Below are positions 1 through 8,816 of a DNA stretch of 57,319 bases, piece by piece. Below the pieces are notes generated by a model that saw only the letters and a list, made by a program, of their open reading frames with translations, was not told the origin of the DNA and did not search any database. The position numbers and the translations under genes were made by a program. Each line of letters starts with the position of its first letter. Positions within the stretch are counted from its first letter, which is position 1. This DNA comes from Rickettsiales bacterium (GTDB taxonomy: Bacteria; Pseudomonadota; Alphaproteobacteria; Rickettsiales; UBA3002), in NCBI GenBank assembly GCA_028281385.1, contig JANQJY010000077.1:1-57319 (forward strand). The letters run 5' to 3'.

Positions 1-1
1 C

Positions 2-1315
2 AATTCATCTGCCTCACTCTATATAGGCGCGACCAACACAAGCACACATGGCAATGGCTTTGTCTTTGACGGCTATATCGATGAGCTGCGGATTACCAAG
101 GGAGTGGCACGCTATACGGCGGATTTCACCGTGCCGACTGAGGCATTTGCGGAAACGGCAGGTGGCTGTGGCGACGAAGAGTGTACGGCTGATTTTACCA
201 GCAATACGGAAACCAAAGTGACAGCCAGTGACGGGGCAGCACTTGACCGGTTTGGTATTTCTTTGGCGCTCGATGGCACCACTGCGGTGATCGGAGCACC
301 TTATGATGACGATCATGGCAGCACGTCCGGCAGTGCCTATGTGGTTGATGTGACGACCGGCAGCGAGCTGCACAAACTGACGGCGTCTGACGCGGCGGCA
401 GATAACTGGTTTGGTGAATCTGTGGCGGTAAGTGGCACTATTGCGGTGATCGGGGCACCTAGGAATGACGATCATGGCACCAATTCCGGCAGTGCCTATG
501 TGGTTGATGTGACGACCGGCAGCGAGTTGCATAAACTGACGGCGTCTGACGCGGATGGGGTTGACTATTTTGGTACTTCTGTGGCGGTGGATGGCACCAC
601 CGCGGTGATTGGAGCAAAGGGGAATGATGGTAGTAAAGGCAGTGCCTATGTGTTTGATGTGATGACCGGTGCCGAGTTGTACAAACTGACGGCGTCTGAC
701 GGGGCGGCACTTGACTATTTTGGTATTTCTGTGGCGCTCGATGGCACTATTGCGGTGATCGGAGCGTATGGGGATGACGATCATGGCAGCATGTCCGGCA
801 GTGCCTATGTGTTTGATGTGACGACCGGCAGCGAGTTGCGCAAGCTGACAGCGAGTGACGGGGCGGGAGGTGACAGGTTTGGTCATTCTGTAGCGCTCGA
901 TGGCACCACTGCGGTGATCGGGGCTTGGAAGGATGACGATCATGGCACCAATTCCGGCAGCGCCTATGTGTTTGATGTGACGACCGGCGCCGAGCTGCGC
1001 AAACTGACGGCATCTGACGGAGCGGCAGATGACGAGTTTGGTATTTCTGTGGCGGTAAGTGGCAGCACTGCGGTGATCGGAGCGTATGGGGATGACGATC
1101 ATGGCAGTTGGTCCGGCAGTGCCTATCTGTTTGATGTGACGACCGGCAGCGAGTTGCACAAGCTGACGGCGTCTGACGGGGCGGTAAATGACATTTTTGG
1201 TAGTTCTGTGGCAGTTGATGGCAGCACTGCGGTGATCGGAGCATCGGGGGATGCCGATAATGGCGCTGCTTCCGGCAGTGCCTATATTTACACCGATGAT
1301 AATTGTATGCCATAG
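2..1315 (+). CDS. Surface protein with LamG-like end and seven FG-GAP repeats (5' partial)
   Basis: The reading frame is open from the window edge, so the N-terminus is missing. The first 40 or so residues (YIGATN, then FDGYIDELRITKGVARY) match the C-terminal strand of a LamG/concanavalin-like lectin domain. Seven tandem FG-GAP/beta-propeller-type repeats follow, each about 53 residues (repeats 3 and 7 have 50), with signatures LTASDGAA, FGxSVAxDG, AVIGA and GSAYVFDVTTG. Such repeats are typical of large secreted or surface adhesins that bind Ca2+ or carbohydrate. The protein ends with Cys-Met-Pro right after repeat 7, with no visible anchor or secretion tail. Exact function and ligand are unknown. 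The family call is strong; surface location is inferred because the signal peptide lies outside the window. Confidence 0.85.
   Translation, partial: NSSASLYIGATNTSTHGNGFVFDGYIDELRITKGVARYTADFTVPTEAFAETAGGCGDEECTADFTSNTETKVTASDGAALDRFGISLALDGTTAVIGAPYDDDHGSTSGSAYVVDVTTGSELHKLTASDAAADNWFGESVAVSGTIAVIGAPRNDDHGTNSGSAYVVDVTTGSELHKLTASDADGVDYFGTSVAVDGTTAVIGAKGNDGSKGSAYVFDVMTGAELYKLTASDGAALDYFGISVALDGTIAVIGAYGDDDHGSMSGSAYVFDVTTGSELRKLTASDGAGGDRFGHSVALDGTTAVIGAWKDDDHGTNSGSAYVFDVTTGAELRKLTASDGAADDEFGISVAVSGSTAVIGAYGDDDHGSWSGSAYLFDVTTGSELHKLTASDGAVNDIFGSSVAVDGSTAVIGASGDADNGAASGSAYIYTDDNCMP
218..1312 (+). repeat. Seven tandem ~159-bp coding repeats
   Basis: Units begin at about 218, 377, 536, 686, 845, 1004 and 1163. 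Five units are 159 bp; units 3 and 7 are 150 bp. Identity between units is high at the DNA level as well as the protein level (for example the block around gatgtgacgaccggc recurs). This suggests recent duplication or gene conversion and makes copy-number change likely. Confidence 0.9.
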
Positions 1316-1538
1316 CAGGTTTTCTTCGCCCCTGCCTTTCACGCGGCCTGAGCCTGTTATGGGGGCATGTTGCAGCGGTAGTAGTAACTGGTTGCCCTTG
1401 TGCTGGTCTGTGTGCAGTGGCATACGTTATCTGTAATTAATGTAGGTAGTGCTCTCCTTCATCCTTGCTTTCCGCGCAACTAGGCTTATATACATTCTCA
1501 TTATCTGGTACCTAAGCCCTGGAATGTGAAAGGACTCT

Positions 1539-2643
1539 ATGAAAGCGGAAATTCTTGCTCTGAAAGAACAGATCGAGCAGTCACAGGCACTGCTGAGGAG
1601 GTATCTTTGACTGGGACGCAGCCGTTAAGGAACTGGACGCGCTGAACAAAAAGGCGGAAGATCCTGACCTGTGGAACGACCCGGAAGCCGCCCAGAAAAT
1701 TCTGCAGAAACGCACGCATCTGGATAGTATGATTGCTTCTACCCTCGCGCTTGAACAAGAGTTGCAAGACCATCTCGAACTGATCGAACTGGGCGAAGCC
1801 GAAGGTGATGACGAAGTGGTGATCGAATCGGAAAAGGCGCTGCAGGCGCTGGCGAAAAAAGTCTCGAAACTGGAAATTGAAAGCCTGTTGTCGGGTGAGG
1901 CGGATGCCAATAACTGTTTCATAGAGATACATCCGGGCGCAGGCGGGACTGAAAGCCATGACTGGGCCGAGATGCTTTATCGCATGTATGTCCGCTGGGC
2001 GGCCGAACGCGGCTATAAGACCGAGATTGTCGAGGAACAGGCGGGAGAAGAAGCGGGTATTAAATCAGCGACGATCAAGGTCATCGGCCATAATGCCTAT
2101 GGCTGGGCCAAGACCGAATCCGGCGTGCACCGGTTGGTGCGGATTTCGCCGTTTGATTCCAACGCCAGGCGGCATACGAGCTTTGCCAGTGTGTGGGTCT
2201 ATCCGGAAGTGGATGATAACATTGAGATCGAGATTGAAGAGAAGGATGTGCGGGTGGATACCTACCGCGCGTCCGGTGCGGGCGGGCAGCATGTGAATAA
2301 GACCGACAGCGCCATCCGTCTGACGCATGAGCCGACAGGGATTGTCGTGCAATGCCAGAATTCACGTTCTCAGCATGCCAACCGGGCAGAGGCATGGAAA
2401 ATGTTGCGCGCACGGCTTTATGAACTGGAACTGCAAAAACGCGAGGAAGCAGTACAGGCCGAACATAGCCAGAAAACCGACAATGCCTGGGGTCATCAGA
2501 TCCGTTCGTATGTGTTGCATCCCTATCAGATGGTAAAAGATTTGCGTACCGGCGTAGAAACAGGTAATACGCAGGCAGTGCTGGACGGTGCGCTGGATGA
2601 ATTCATGTCTGCCGCGCTGGCCGAGCGTATTAAAGGGAAGTAA
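1539..2643 (+). CDS. prfB: Peptide chain release factor 2, with programmed +1 frameshift
   Basis: RF2 ends translation at UGA and UAA. The ATG at 1539 opens a 23-codon frame ending CTT TGA C (TGA at 1608-1610). After a +1 shift, reading continues with GAC at 1609 to the stop at 2641-2643, giving about 367 residues, the normal RF2 length. The RF2 tripeptide SPF (RISPFDSNARR) and the hydrolysis motif GGQ (GAGGQHVNKTDSA) are both present. The N-terminal helices (DWDAAVKELDAL) are read only in the shifted frame. A fitting AAAGGA lies upstream of the ATG. The gene is autoregulated: low RF2 lets the ribosome pause at UGA and shift. It stands alone, with a PAS_5 gene downstream. Confidence 0.97.
1596..1611 (+). 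promoter_or_regulatory. RF2 programmed +1 frameshift site
   Basis: Internal Shine-Dalgarno AGGAGG (1596-1601), then TAT, slippery CTT (1605-1607), in-frame TGA (1608-1610) and C. Spacing and order match the classic prfB site (AGGGGG TAT CTT TGA C in E. coli), with one G to A change in the Shine-Dalgarno element. Confidence 0.96.
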
Positions 2644-2705
2644 TACAGACTTAAAATGAAGAAATATGGTAAATGGCTTTGCGTTTCAGCCTGTATTAAG
2701 GCACA

Positions 2706-3209
2706 ATGCCCCCTACTATGGCGCCCTATTATAAACCATCCAGGAACAGCAGGCCCGTGAACCCACCCGGTCAAGAACAGCGAATGACATTCCGGCTCCT
2801 GTCCTATTGGAACAGGATCCGTGCAGACAGGGAATTTCCGTCCCTGAGCGATGTGAATATTTCCGAGATTGAGGAGGTGTATCACTTTACCTTCACCATT
2901 GATGTCAGTGGAGAGGAGGCTGAGCATTCCTTCCAGTATTTCGGGCCCGAGCTGATCACCATTTTTGAACGAAATTACACAGGGTATTTGCTTGAAGAAG
3001 CACTGGCCGATGTGATTATTGATAATACGATCGGCTTTTATCCCAAGGTCATCGCGGACCGCCGTCCGGTCTCAGAGTCGTCTGAGTTTTTCTCGGAAGG
3101 GGCGGAGGTGCGCTATCGCAGTATCATTCTGCCGCTCAGTAGCGACGGTGAACATATCGACTTTCTCATGGGTACCACCAATTATAAGAAATTTTATCCT
3201 GAAGGATAG
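2706..3209 (+). CDS. PAS_5-domain protein
   Basis: A small soluble protein (167 residues from the ATG at 2706). From about residue 30 it carries the LLSYWNRIR...REFPSLSDVN...FTFTIDV pattern of the alphaproteobacterial PAS_5 family, a PAS-like sensor fold of unknown ligand. The end (IILPLSSDGEHIDFLMGTTNY) is the usual C-terminal strand pair. Starts at 2718 or 2784 are also possible; 2784 would begin just before the domain. The short AAGG at 2698-2701 slightly favours 2706. There is no output domain, so a sensory or adaptor role is only inferred. Confidence 0.78.
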   Translation: MPPTMAPYYKPSRNSRPVNPPGQEQRMTFRLLSYWNRIRADREFPSLSDVNISEIEEVYHFTFTIDVSGEEAEHSFQYFGPELITIFERNYTGYLLEEALADVIIDNTIGFYPKVIADRRPVSESSEFFSEGAEVRYRSIILPLSSDGEHIDFLMGTTNYKKFYPEG

Positions 3210-3211
3210 TG

Positions 3212-4222
3212 TTAGCTGCTTTGCTGCGCGACAAAGCGCGTAATGTAGTCGATGTAACGCTTTGTACTTTCTGTGCGGGGACCGCGGATCTGAGCCATAT
3301 CAGCGACTAATTCATTTCCCTGCCGCAGCAGGCTGCATACCTTCCCTACTGCTTCTTCCCTCGGTGTTAGCGAACCAATACGTCGTACATCATTCAACAG
3401 GGTTTCGGCGGCGGCTTTGAAACGTATTTCGGCATCGTCATAGGCAGGCACATCATCGCTGCGGATACCGACGCGTTTATTGGTGGTGGCAATCAGCATG
3501 TCGAGATGTTCATCGACGGTGAGTTTCTCATCCGTAGGCAGGAAGCGAATCATCGAGCGCATGGCGCCACCGGCATTGTCGATCAGCTCCATCGCCTGGC
3601 CGATCTCGATGGCGCGGTTGGTGTAGATATGTTTTAACTGCTCACGGTTCTGCATATCCGGTGAACGTTTGGAGGTTACCGGTTTGGGCAATTCGGACAG
3701 CATCGCGGTCAATACTCCGTCGATATCTTTCTGGTAGTCACGACGCATCACGCAGTTGGTCAGATCATCGCGGAAGAAAAGAGGATAGAGCATATCGACT
3801 TCTTGCGTAGGCGGCATGGAATCGGCTTCCAGCGGCTGGGCGGCATTGCCGTAATACAACACATGCAGTGACAGGATTTCCATGCGTTTTACGGCGGCAC
3901 CGATGGCCAGTGCGCCCGTAGCGCGCCGTTCTTCTATAGCAGCGGGGTCGGTTGCCAGACTGTCAAAGCGTGTGATAAGGTCCTGAATTTCGGGATAGGT
4001 ACGGCGGATGTTGATGTCTTTTTCGGCATTGTCGAAAAAGCGGCGCGTCAATTCCTTGACCATGCGGCTGCGATCGACCTTCTCCTGTTCCGGTGGTTCG
4101 TAATAGGGTACGTAATGCCCGCTGCAGATCAGATAGGCATAATCATCATTGAGTGTGACGGCACGTTCGGCATTGCCGGCCAGCGCTCCATCGGCTTTTT
4201 TCCCTGCATAGTTCCATGCCAT
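3212..4222 (-). CDS. Conserved-looking hypothetical protein
   Basis: 336 residues beginning MAWNYAGKKADGALAG. This start is preferred to the longer open frame because AAGAGGT sits 6 nt upstream on the minus strand. No domain is recognised. The protein is mostly helical and charged, with no signal peptide or membrane span. It contains a D/E-rich middle (RDYQKDIDGVLTAML) and a C-terminal helical half (PREEAVGKVCSLLRQGNELVADMAQ). It is convergent with the PAS_5 gene, with stop codons 2 nt apart, and divergent from the TfoX_C gene. Function unknown. Confidence 0.8.
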   Translation of the reverse strand: MAWNYAGKKADGALAGNAERAVTLNDDYAYLICSGHYVPYYEPPEQEKVDRSRMVKELTRRFFDNAEKDINIRRTYPEIQDLITRFDSLATDPAAIEERRATGALAIGAAVKRMEILSLHVLYYGNAAQPLEADSMPPTQEVDMLYPLFFRDDLTNCVMRRDYQKDIDGVLTAMLSELPKPVTSKRSPDMQNREQLKHIYTNRAIEIGQAMELIDNAGGAMRSMIRFLPTDEKLTVDEHLDMLIATTNKRVGIRSDDVPAYDDAEIRFKAAAETLLNDVRRIGSLTPREEAVGKVCSLLRQGNELVADMAQIRGPRTESTKRYIDYITRFVAQQSS

Positions 4223-4308
4223 GCGATACCTCTTGCATGATGATTGGTTGCCCGATAGTGATATGCTGTACCATAAATGACAAGGCGGAACTGTCAAATA
4301 GCTTCACT

Positions 4309-4587
4309 ATGAATGATTTGAATATCAAACCAAGCAGCTTACGGAATCTGGGTACTAGAATGGACCAGTATCTGGCAGAGGTGGGGATTCATACGGTAGA
4401 AGACCTTAGACAAGCAGGGCCGGTAGAAGCATTTTTACGTGTCAGTCAACTTTCCGGGCATTTGAAGAACCGTATGGCGCTTTATGCCATTTATGGCGCG
4501 TTGAGCGATCAGGATTGTATTTGTCTTCCGCAGGAAACCAAAGACTGGCTGGAAGATGAATTACGGAAAGCCGGATATGAAGGATAA
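4309..4587 (+). CDS. TfoX C-terminal-domain protein
   Basis: 92 residues. The core LRNLGTRMDQYLAEVGIHTVEDLRQAG followed by LYAIYGALSDQDCICLPQETKDWL matches the TfoX_C helix-hairpin-helix-like domain. In TfoX/Sxy proteins it accompanies an N-terminal domain that is absent here, so this is a stand-alone TfoX_C protein. The ATG at 4309 is chosen because it begins just before the domain; the upstream extension is Cys-rich and unlike the family. A competence role should not be assumed. The ArsC-like gene follows 12 nt downstream and is probably co-transcribed. Confidence 0.82.
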   Translation: MNDLNIKPSSLRNLGTRMDQYLAEVGIHTVEDLRQAGPVEAFLRVSQLSGHLKNRMALYAIYGALSDQDCICLPQETKDWLEDELRKAGYEG

Positions 4588-4599
4588 AGGAGAATATTG

Positions 4600-4941
4600 A
4601 TGAAATTATATGGCATTAAAAACTGCGATACGGTGAAAAAGGCACGAAAATGGCTGGAGGAGCAGGGCATTGCCTATGCATTTCACGATTATAAAAAAGA
4701 CGGGGTGGATGAAGCGGTATTACGCGCGGCCGTAGAGCAGCATGGCTGGGAGGTGGTACTCAACAAACGCGGTACGACCTGGCGCAAGCTGACAGATGAA
4801 GTCAAAGACAGCGTGGTCGATGATGCGACAGCGATGGCGGCGATGATAGACAATCCGTCCCTTATCAAACGGCCGATCGTCAAAGCGGGTGAGCGGCTGA
4901 TTATAGGATTCGATACGGAGAGCTATAACGATTTCCTGTAG
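4600..4941 (+). CDS. ArsC-family reductase (YffB/Spx-like)
   Basis: 113 residues. LYGIKNCDTVKKARKWLEEQGI is the thioredoxin-fold opening of the ArsC/Spx/YffB family with one N-terminal Cys (NCDT). RGTTWRKL and PSLIKRPIV are family signatures, including the cis-Pro region. Members named as arsenate reductases often have unproven substrates, and no ars genes are near, so a glutathione-dependent thiol reductase is the safer call. AGGAG 7 nt before the ATG at 4600 decides this start over the TTG one codon earlier. Confidence 0.88.
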   Translation: MKLYGIKNCDTVKKARKWLEEQGIAYAFHDYKKDGVDEAVLRAAVEQHGWEVVLNKRGTTWRKLTDEVKDSVVDDATAMAAMIDNPSLIKRPIVKAGERLIIGFDTESYNDFL

Positions 4942-4969
4942 CCGTGTCAGAGATTTTAACATTTTTTCT

Positions 4970-5135
4970 GTCATCCTGTGGGGCCGGTTAGGAAACCGGC
5001 GAGCACGGGATCCAGCGGAAGCAGAATCGAATCAGGAGATTCGATTCGTAATTAATTGAACGGTTTTGGACTACTGTCCTCAGCCTTTTCTGGATCTCGG
5101 TACGTGCCGCCTGCTTGCGGCTTGGCCGGGATGAC
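4970..5135. repeat. Dispersed palindromic element R1
   Basis: Starts gtcatcct and ends ccgggatgac, so the outer ends are inverted. Inner hairpins: gccggtt/aaccggc with loop AGGA (4983-5000), and a perfect 10-bp stem gaatcgaatc/gattcgattc with loop AGGA (5024-5047). A third hairpin, gccgc/gcggc, surrounds CTGCTT at 5105-5120. The element fills most of the gap before nadA. Confidence 0.8.
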
Positions 5136-5196
5136 GAAAAGGAAACACACAACAATAGCGCTTTAACTCTTTTATTTTTGTCATATATTAGCTTGT

Positions 5197-6207
5197 ATGA
5201 CACTTGATTTGACTCCGACGCCGACACCGCCGGTAAATCTGTCTCCGCTTCAGATCGAAGAGGAGATACAGCGTCTGCGCCGCGAAATGAATGTAGTGAT
5301 TCTCGCGCATTACTATCAGGAAGACGATATTCAGGACATTGCCGATTTTGTCGGCGATTCGCTCGATTTGTCGCGCAAGGCCGCAGCGACTGATGCCGAT
5401 GTCATCGTCTTCTGCGGCGTCAAATTCATGGCGGAGACGGCGAAAATCCTCAGTCCGGATAAGACCGTGCTGCTGCCCGACATGAAGGCCGGCTGTTCGC
5501 TTGAATATGCTTGCCCGCCGGATCAGTTCCGGGCCTTTCGTGACGCGCATCCGGAGCATATGGCGCTGACCTATATCAACTGTTCGGCCGAGGTGAAGGC
5601 CCTGTCGGATATTATCGTGACTTCGACCAATGCCGCCTCGATCATTGAGCAGATTCCGGAAGATCAGAAAATCATCTTCGCGCCGGACAAGTTTCTGGGC
5701 GCTTATCTGTCGAAAAAGTTGGGCCGAGAAATGCTATGCTGGGATGGTACCTGCATGGTGCATGAACGTTTTTCCGAGCAGGAGTTGGTTAAGCTCAAAA
5801 CCCGTCATGAAGAGGCGCATGTGATTGCCCATCCCGAATGTCCCGAAGCCTTGCTGAATCATGCCGAGCATATCGGTTCGACCTCTTCCCTGCTGAAATT
5901 TACCGAAGAACGTCCGGGAGAATCCTTTATCGTGCTGACCGAACCGGGCATTATTCACCAGATGGAGTTGCGCTCGAAAGGCAGTCGCTTTTATCCCGTG
6001 CCGGGGATGGAGGAAGGCGGCGCATGCGTGTCCTGTAATGACTGTGCCTATATGAAAATGAACACGATGGAAAAGCTTTATTTATGTATGCGTGAGCGTA
6101 GGCCGGAGATTTCCCTGTCTTGCGAATTGCTGGAGGCGGCACGCAGGCCGCTCGAGAAAATGCTTGAGATGTCATCGGCTATTCCCGTGAAGGAGAGTGT
6201 GGCATGA
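5197..6207 (+). CDS. nadA: Quinolinate synthase A
   Basis: NadA condenses iminoaspartate with dihydroxyacetone phosphate to quinolinate, using a [4Fe-4S] cluster. The 336-residue protein has the family opening VILAHYYQEDDIQDIADFVGDSLDLSR, the signature FCGVKFMAETAKIL, and cluster Cys candidates in KAGCSLEYAC, HPEC and the C-terminal CVSCNDC. It is the first gene of nadA-DUF2125-nadC; its TGA overlaps the next ATG. The usual partner nadB is not in the cluster. Confidence 0.97.
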   Translation: MTLDLTPTPTPPVNLSPLQIEEEIQRLRREMNVVILAHYYQEDDIQDIADFVGDSLDLSRKAAATDADVIVFCGVKFMAETAKILSPDKTVLLPDMKAGCSLEYACPPDQFRAFRDAHPEHMALTYINCSAEVKALSDIIVTSTNAASIIEQIPEDQKIIFAPDKFLGAYLSKKLGREMLCWDGTCMVHERFSEQELVKLKTRHEEAHVIAHPECPEALLNHAEHIGSTSSLLKFTEERPGESFIVLTEPGIIHQMELRSKGSRFYPVPGMEEGGACVSCNDCAYMKMNTMEKLYLCMRERRPEISLSCELLEAARRPLEKMLEMSSAIPVKESVA

Positions 6208-6902
6208 ATGAAGCTGTCAGCGTTCTGATCAAACTTGTTTTAACCTTTATGCTGTTTATTGGTGCGTGGTATCTGTTCTGGACGTCGACTGCCAAAGAGA
6301 ATACCCAGGCAACGAAACGCAGTATCACTTTTTACAACCAGCGTTTTTCAGTGCATGATAAGGCGCAGGTGACGATTGCCTATGAAAATCTGAATTATAC
6401 GGGCTTTCCTTTTTCCTATGATGTCAGGCTGATCAAGCCGTCCGTTACCGTGCAGAAGGGGAAAGAACGCTATCAGATTATCACCAGCTATATGCAGCTG
6501 GACTCGATTGATAGCGAGAATCTCCATTTTGAGGTGAAGCTGCCCAAAATTCTGACGGTCCATTATATTCAAAGCAACCAGGCGCCGGAAACCTATACGT
6601 TGCAGTTCAAGCAACCGCCGGAGTTGTTTCTAAATGGTTTGAGAATTGTGCGCACGGAAAAAGGAGATGTCACCTATTTTTCCCATTTCGGCTTTCAAAT
6701 GCCTAAACAGATGCCGGTGGTGGTAGGCAATACCCAGGGAAAACTGCGGGAGATTACCTTTAATTTCCTGGAAATGGCGCGACCGGTCTATCTGGAGATT
6801 CCAGACGGCATTGCCCGGCATGTCAAACGCTTTGTGCATATCATGCGTGAGGCGGTGGTCTATACGCAGCAACAGCCGGCTGCGGCATCGGTGTCGGGGT
6901 GA
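6204..6902 (+). CDS. DUF2125-like membrane-anchored protein
   Basis: 232 residues with one N-terminal membrane segment (about 7-27) followed by a beta-rich exported part. The GFPFSYDVRL stretch matches the GFPF hallmark of DUF2125 proteins of alphaproteobacteria, although this copy is shorter than many. Its start overlaps the nadA stop (ATGA), and nadC follows after 1 nt, so the three genes are translationally coupled. Nothing in the protein suggests an enzyme of NAD synthesis. Family call moderate, function unknown. Confidence 0.75.
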   Translation: MNEAVSVLIKLVLTFMLFIGAWYLFWTSTAKENTQATKRSITFYNQRFSVHDKAQVTIAYENLNYTGFPFSYDVRLIKPSVTVQKGKERYQIITSYMQLDSIDSENLHFEVKLPKILTVHYIQSNQAPETYTLQFKQPPELFLNGLRIVRTEKGDVTYFSHFGFQMPKQMPVVVGNTQGKLREITFNFLEMARPVYLEIPDGIARHVKRFVHIMREAVVYTQQQPAAASVSG

Positions 6903-6903
6903 T

Positions 6904-7752
6904 ATGCAACAACTACTGCAGGCGGAAGACTGGCAACGCATTGTGATGACGGCTTTGGCCGAAGATATCGGTCATGGCGATATTACCAGCCAGTCGGTGA
7001 TCACCGATTATGTCGAGACCAGCATGCAGTGTGTGGCGCGTGAGACGATGGTGGTATGCGGTGCATCACTGATTGGCTTGGTGTTCCATGCCATTGCGCC
7101 GGATGTCGAGTATGAGTGGTTTGTCGATGACGGCACGGCGATAGAATCAGGGCAGATCATCGCATCGGTCAGCGGGAATGCGCAGACGATTCTGGCCGGT
7201 GAACGGGTGGCGCTGAATCTGCTGCAGCGCATGTGCGGCATTGCCACGCAAACTGCGAACTATGTCAGGGCGGTAGAGGGGACGCAGGCGATCATTCTCG
7301 ATACGCGCAAAACCATGCCGGGCCTGCGTGCGCTCGATAAATATGCCGTCAAGGCCGGCGGCGGACAGAATCACCGTATGCGGCTCGATGATGCGATTCT
7401 CATCAAGGATAATCATATTGCGATTGTCGGCTCGGTAACGGAAGCGGTGAAACGTGCCAAGGCCAATGCACCGGCGACCATGCGTATCGAGGTTGAGTGC
7501 GATACGCTCGATCAGGTCAAAGACGCCGTGCTGGCAGGGGCGGATATGCTGCTGCTCGATAATATGGATAGTGCCACTTTGCGAGAGGCAGTAGCCATCG
7601 CCAAAGGCAAGGCGGAATGCGAAGCCTCGGGCAATGTCACGCTGGAGACGGTGCGCAGCATTGCCGAGACCGGTGTCCACTATATTTCCATCGGACGCTT
7701 GACACATTCGGTCCGCAACGTCGATATTGGACTGGACAGGGTAGGAGAATAA
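6904..7752 (+). CDS. nadC: Nicotinate-nucleotide pyrophosphorylase (carboxylating)
   Basis: NadC converts quinolinate and PRPP to nicotinate mononucleotide, CO2 and PPi. The 282-residue protein shows AEDIGHGDITSQ, LNLLQRMCGIAT, the PRPP/quinolinate site ILDTRKTMPGLRALDKYAVKAGGG split as DTRKT/PGLR/KYAV/GGG, and RIEVECDTLDQ. The ATG at 6904 is used because the longer frame overlaps the DUF2125 gene and does not resemble NadC. Confidence 0.96.
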   Translation: MQQLLQAEDWQRIVMTALAEDIGHGDITSQSVITDYVETSMQCVARETMVVCGASLIGLVFHAIAPDVEYEWFVDDGTAIESGQIIASVSGNAQTILAGERVALNLLQRMCGIATQTANYVRAVEGTQAIILDTRKTMPGLRALDKYAVKAGGGQNHRMRLDDAILIKDNHIAIVGSVTEAVKRAKANAPATMRIEVECDTLDQVKDAVLAGADMLLLDNMDSATLREAVAIAKGKAECEASGNVTLETVRSIAETGVHYISIGRLTHSVRNVDIGLDRVGE

Positions 7753-7753
7753 G

Positions 7754-8275
7754 ATGTCCGCTGCTCCCAGAGAGATTCAGGAATTTTATGGAGCTGTACA
7801 AGCATTAGTGGGGCGTAGTGGAGAAGATGATGATGAGAAACTTACTTCGCAACGTGAAGAGGTGGTTAATTTTCTTGGAGATTTGTATCATAACTATGGT
7901 TTAATCGGGAAGGGTATGTTGTTTAACCAATGTTTTCAGGATTTGACAGATTTAGCCAGGATAGAAGATTCAGCCAAGATAGAAGAAGAGAAAAGCGTTG
8001 CGGCACAGCAGGTAGCAGGCGCAGTGAAGGAAATACTGGAGTTTCTTCAACCAAATAAACCGGGTGAATTGAGTAAGTTGAAAAAAAGGTGGGGGGTTGA
8101 GAATGATTCATCCTACGACGATATGTTTCTGAAGATCGCCGAAAAAACAAAAGCAATTTTCGACAAAGCCAGGCCGCATTTGCAAGAAGAATGTCCGCAT
8201 GCTTGTGATGAGATCGAGCGTCTGTATGAAACCGTAATGAATGGTTTAGAAGGCCAGGGAGCATCACGATCATAA
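7754..8275 (+). CDS. Hypothetical helical protein
   Basis: 173 residues, no recognised domain, no signal peptide or membrane span. Predicted to be helical and acidic, with one cluster CPHAC near the C-terminus. It starts 1 nt after the nadC stop (GGAGAATAAG upstream), and its own stop overlaps the presumed start of the TRAP small subunit. It therefore sits inside one transcription unit. Base composition is slightly more A-rich than its neighbours, which may indicate later acquisition. Function unknown. Confidence 0.72.
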   Translation: MSAAPREIQEFYGAVQALVGRSGEDDDEKLTSQREEVVNFLGDLYHNYGLIGKGMLFNQCFQDLTDLARIEDSAKIEEEKSVAAQQVAGAVKEILEFLQPNKPGELSKLKKRWGVENDSSYDDMFLKIAEKTKAIFDKARPHLQEECPHACDEIERLYETVMNGLEGQGASRS

Positions 8276-8805
8276 CAGCCCTTGCAAACACAATCGATGC
8301 TCTCAATGAATGGCTGGGGCGGCTGGTATCGTGGCTGGCGTTGTTCATGGTGTTGATGATGGCAACGATTGTATTGCTGCGCTATGCCTTTGCCGAGGGT
8401 GAGCCGTGGCAGCAGGAGAGCGTACGCTTCATGCACGGCATTCTGTTTCTGGCCGGTGCGGCCTATGCGCTCAAGCATGAGGCGCTGGTACGCGTCGATG
8501 TGCTGTATCAGGGATTCTGCGACCGTAGAAAAGCGATCGTTAATATTGCCGGGACATGCCTGTTTTTGTTTCCCTTCTGTTTTGCCCTCGCCTGGTTTTC
8601 GCAGGACTATATCCTCAGCAGTTGGCAGATTCTCGAAGGCTCGGCCGAATATAAAGGCATGCCGGGGGTATTTATATTCAAATCCTTTATCTGGGTCTGT
8701 GCCATAACGCTTGCGCTGCAGGGGGTATCGCTCATCATCCATTCGATTGCTGTGCTGAAACATAAGGAACATGCGCCGGACGTGGACGAGGAAGTGCATG
8801 TCTGA
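8269..8805 (+). CDS. TRAP transporter small permease subunit (DctQ-like)
   Basis: A four-helix membrane protein of the DctQ family (WLGRLVSWLALFMVLMM, LLRYAFAEGEPWQQESVRFMHGILFLAGAAYALK, VRVDVLY), partner of the large DctM subunit in sodium-driven uptake of organic acids. The family N-terminus (ALANTIDALNEWLGRL) is encoded upstream of the first standard start, a TTG at 8341 inside helix 1, and that segment has no ATG, GTG or TTG. An ATC at 8269, 7 nt after GGGAG and overlapping the previous stop, is the best guess for initiation. Family certain, start uncertain. No substrate-binding DctP gene is adjacent. Confidence 0.82.
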   Translation: MITALANTIDALNEWLGRLVSWLALFMVLMMATIVLLRYAFAEGEPWQQESVRFMHGILFLAGAAYALKHEALVRVDVLYQGFCDRRKAIVNIAGTCLFLFPFCFALAWFSQDYILSSWQILEGSAEYKGMPGVFIFKSFIWVCAITLALQGVSLIIHSIAVLKHKEHAPDVDEEVHV

Positions 8806-8816
8806 CTGTATTATTC

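Noticed and set aside
14-1423. A long minus-strand open frame (469 codons) across the FG-GAP region
   Set aside because: It is the antisense of seven near-identical repeats. Its His/Arg-rich sequence simply mirrors the repeat period, and the plus-strand frame has recognised domains.
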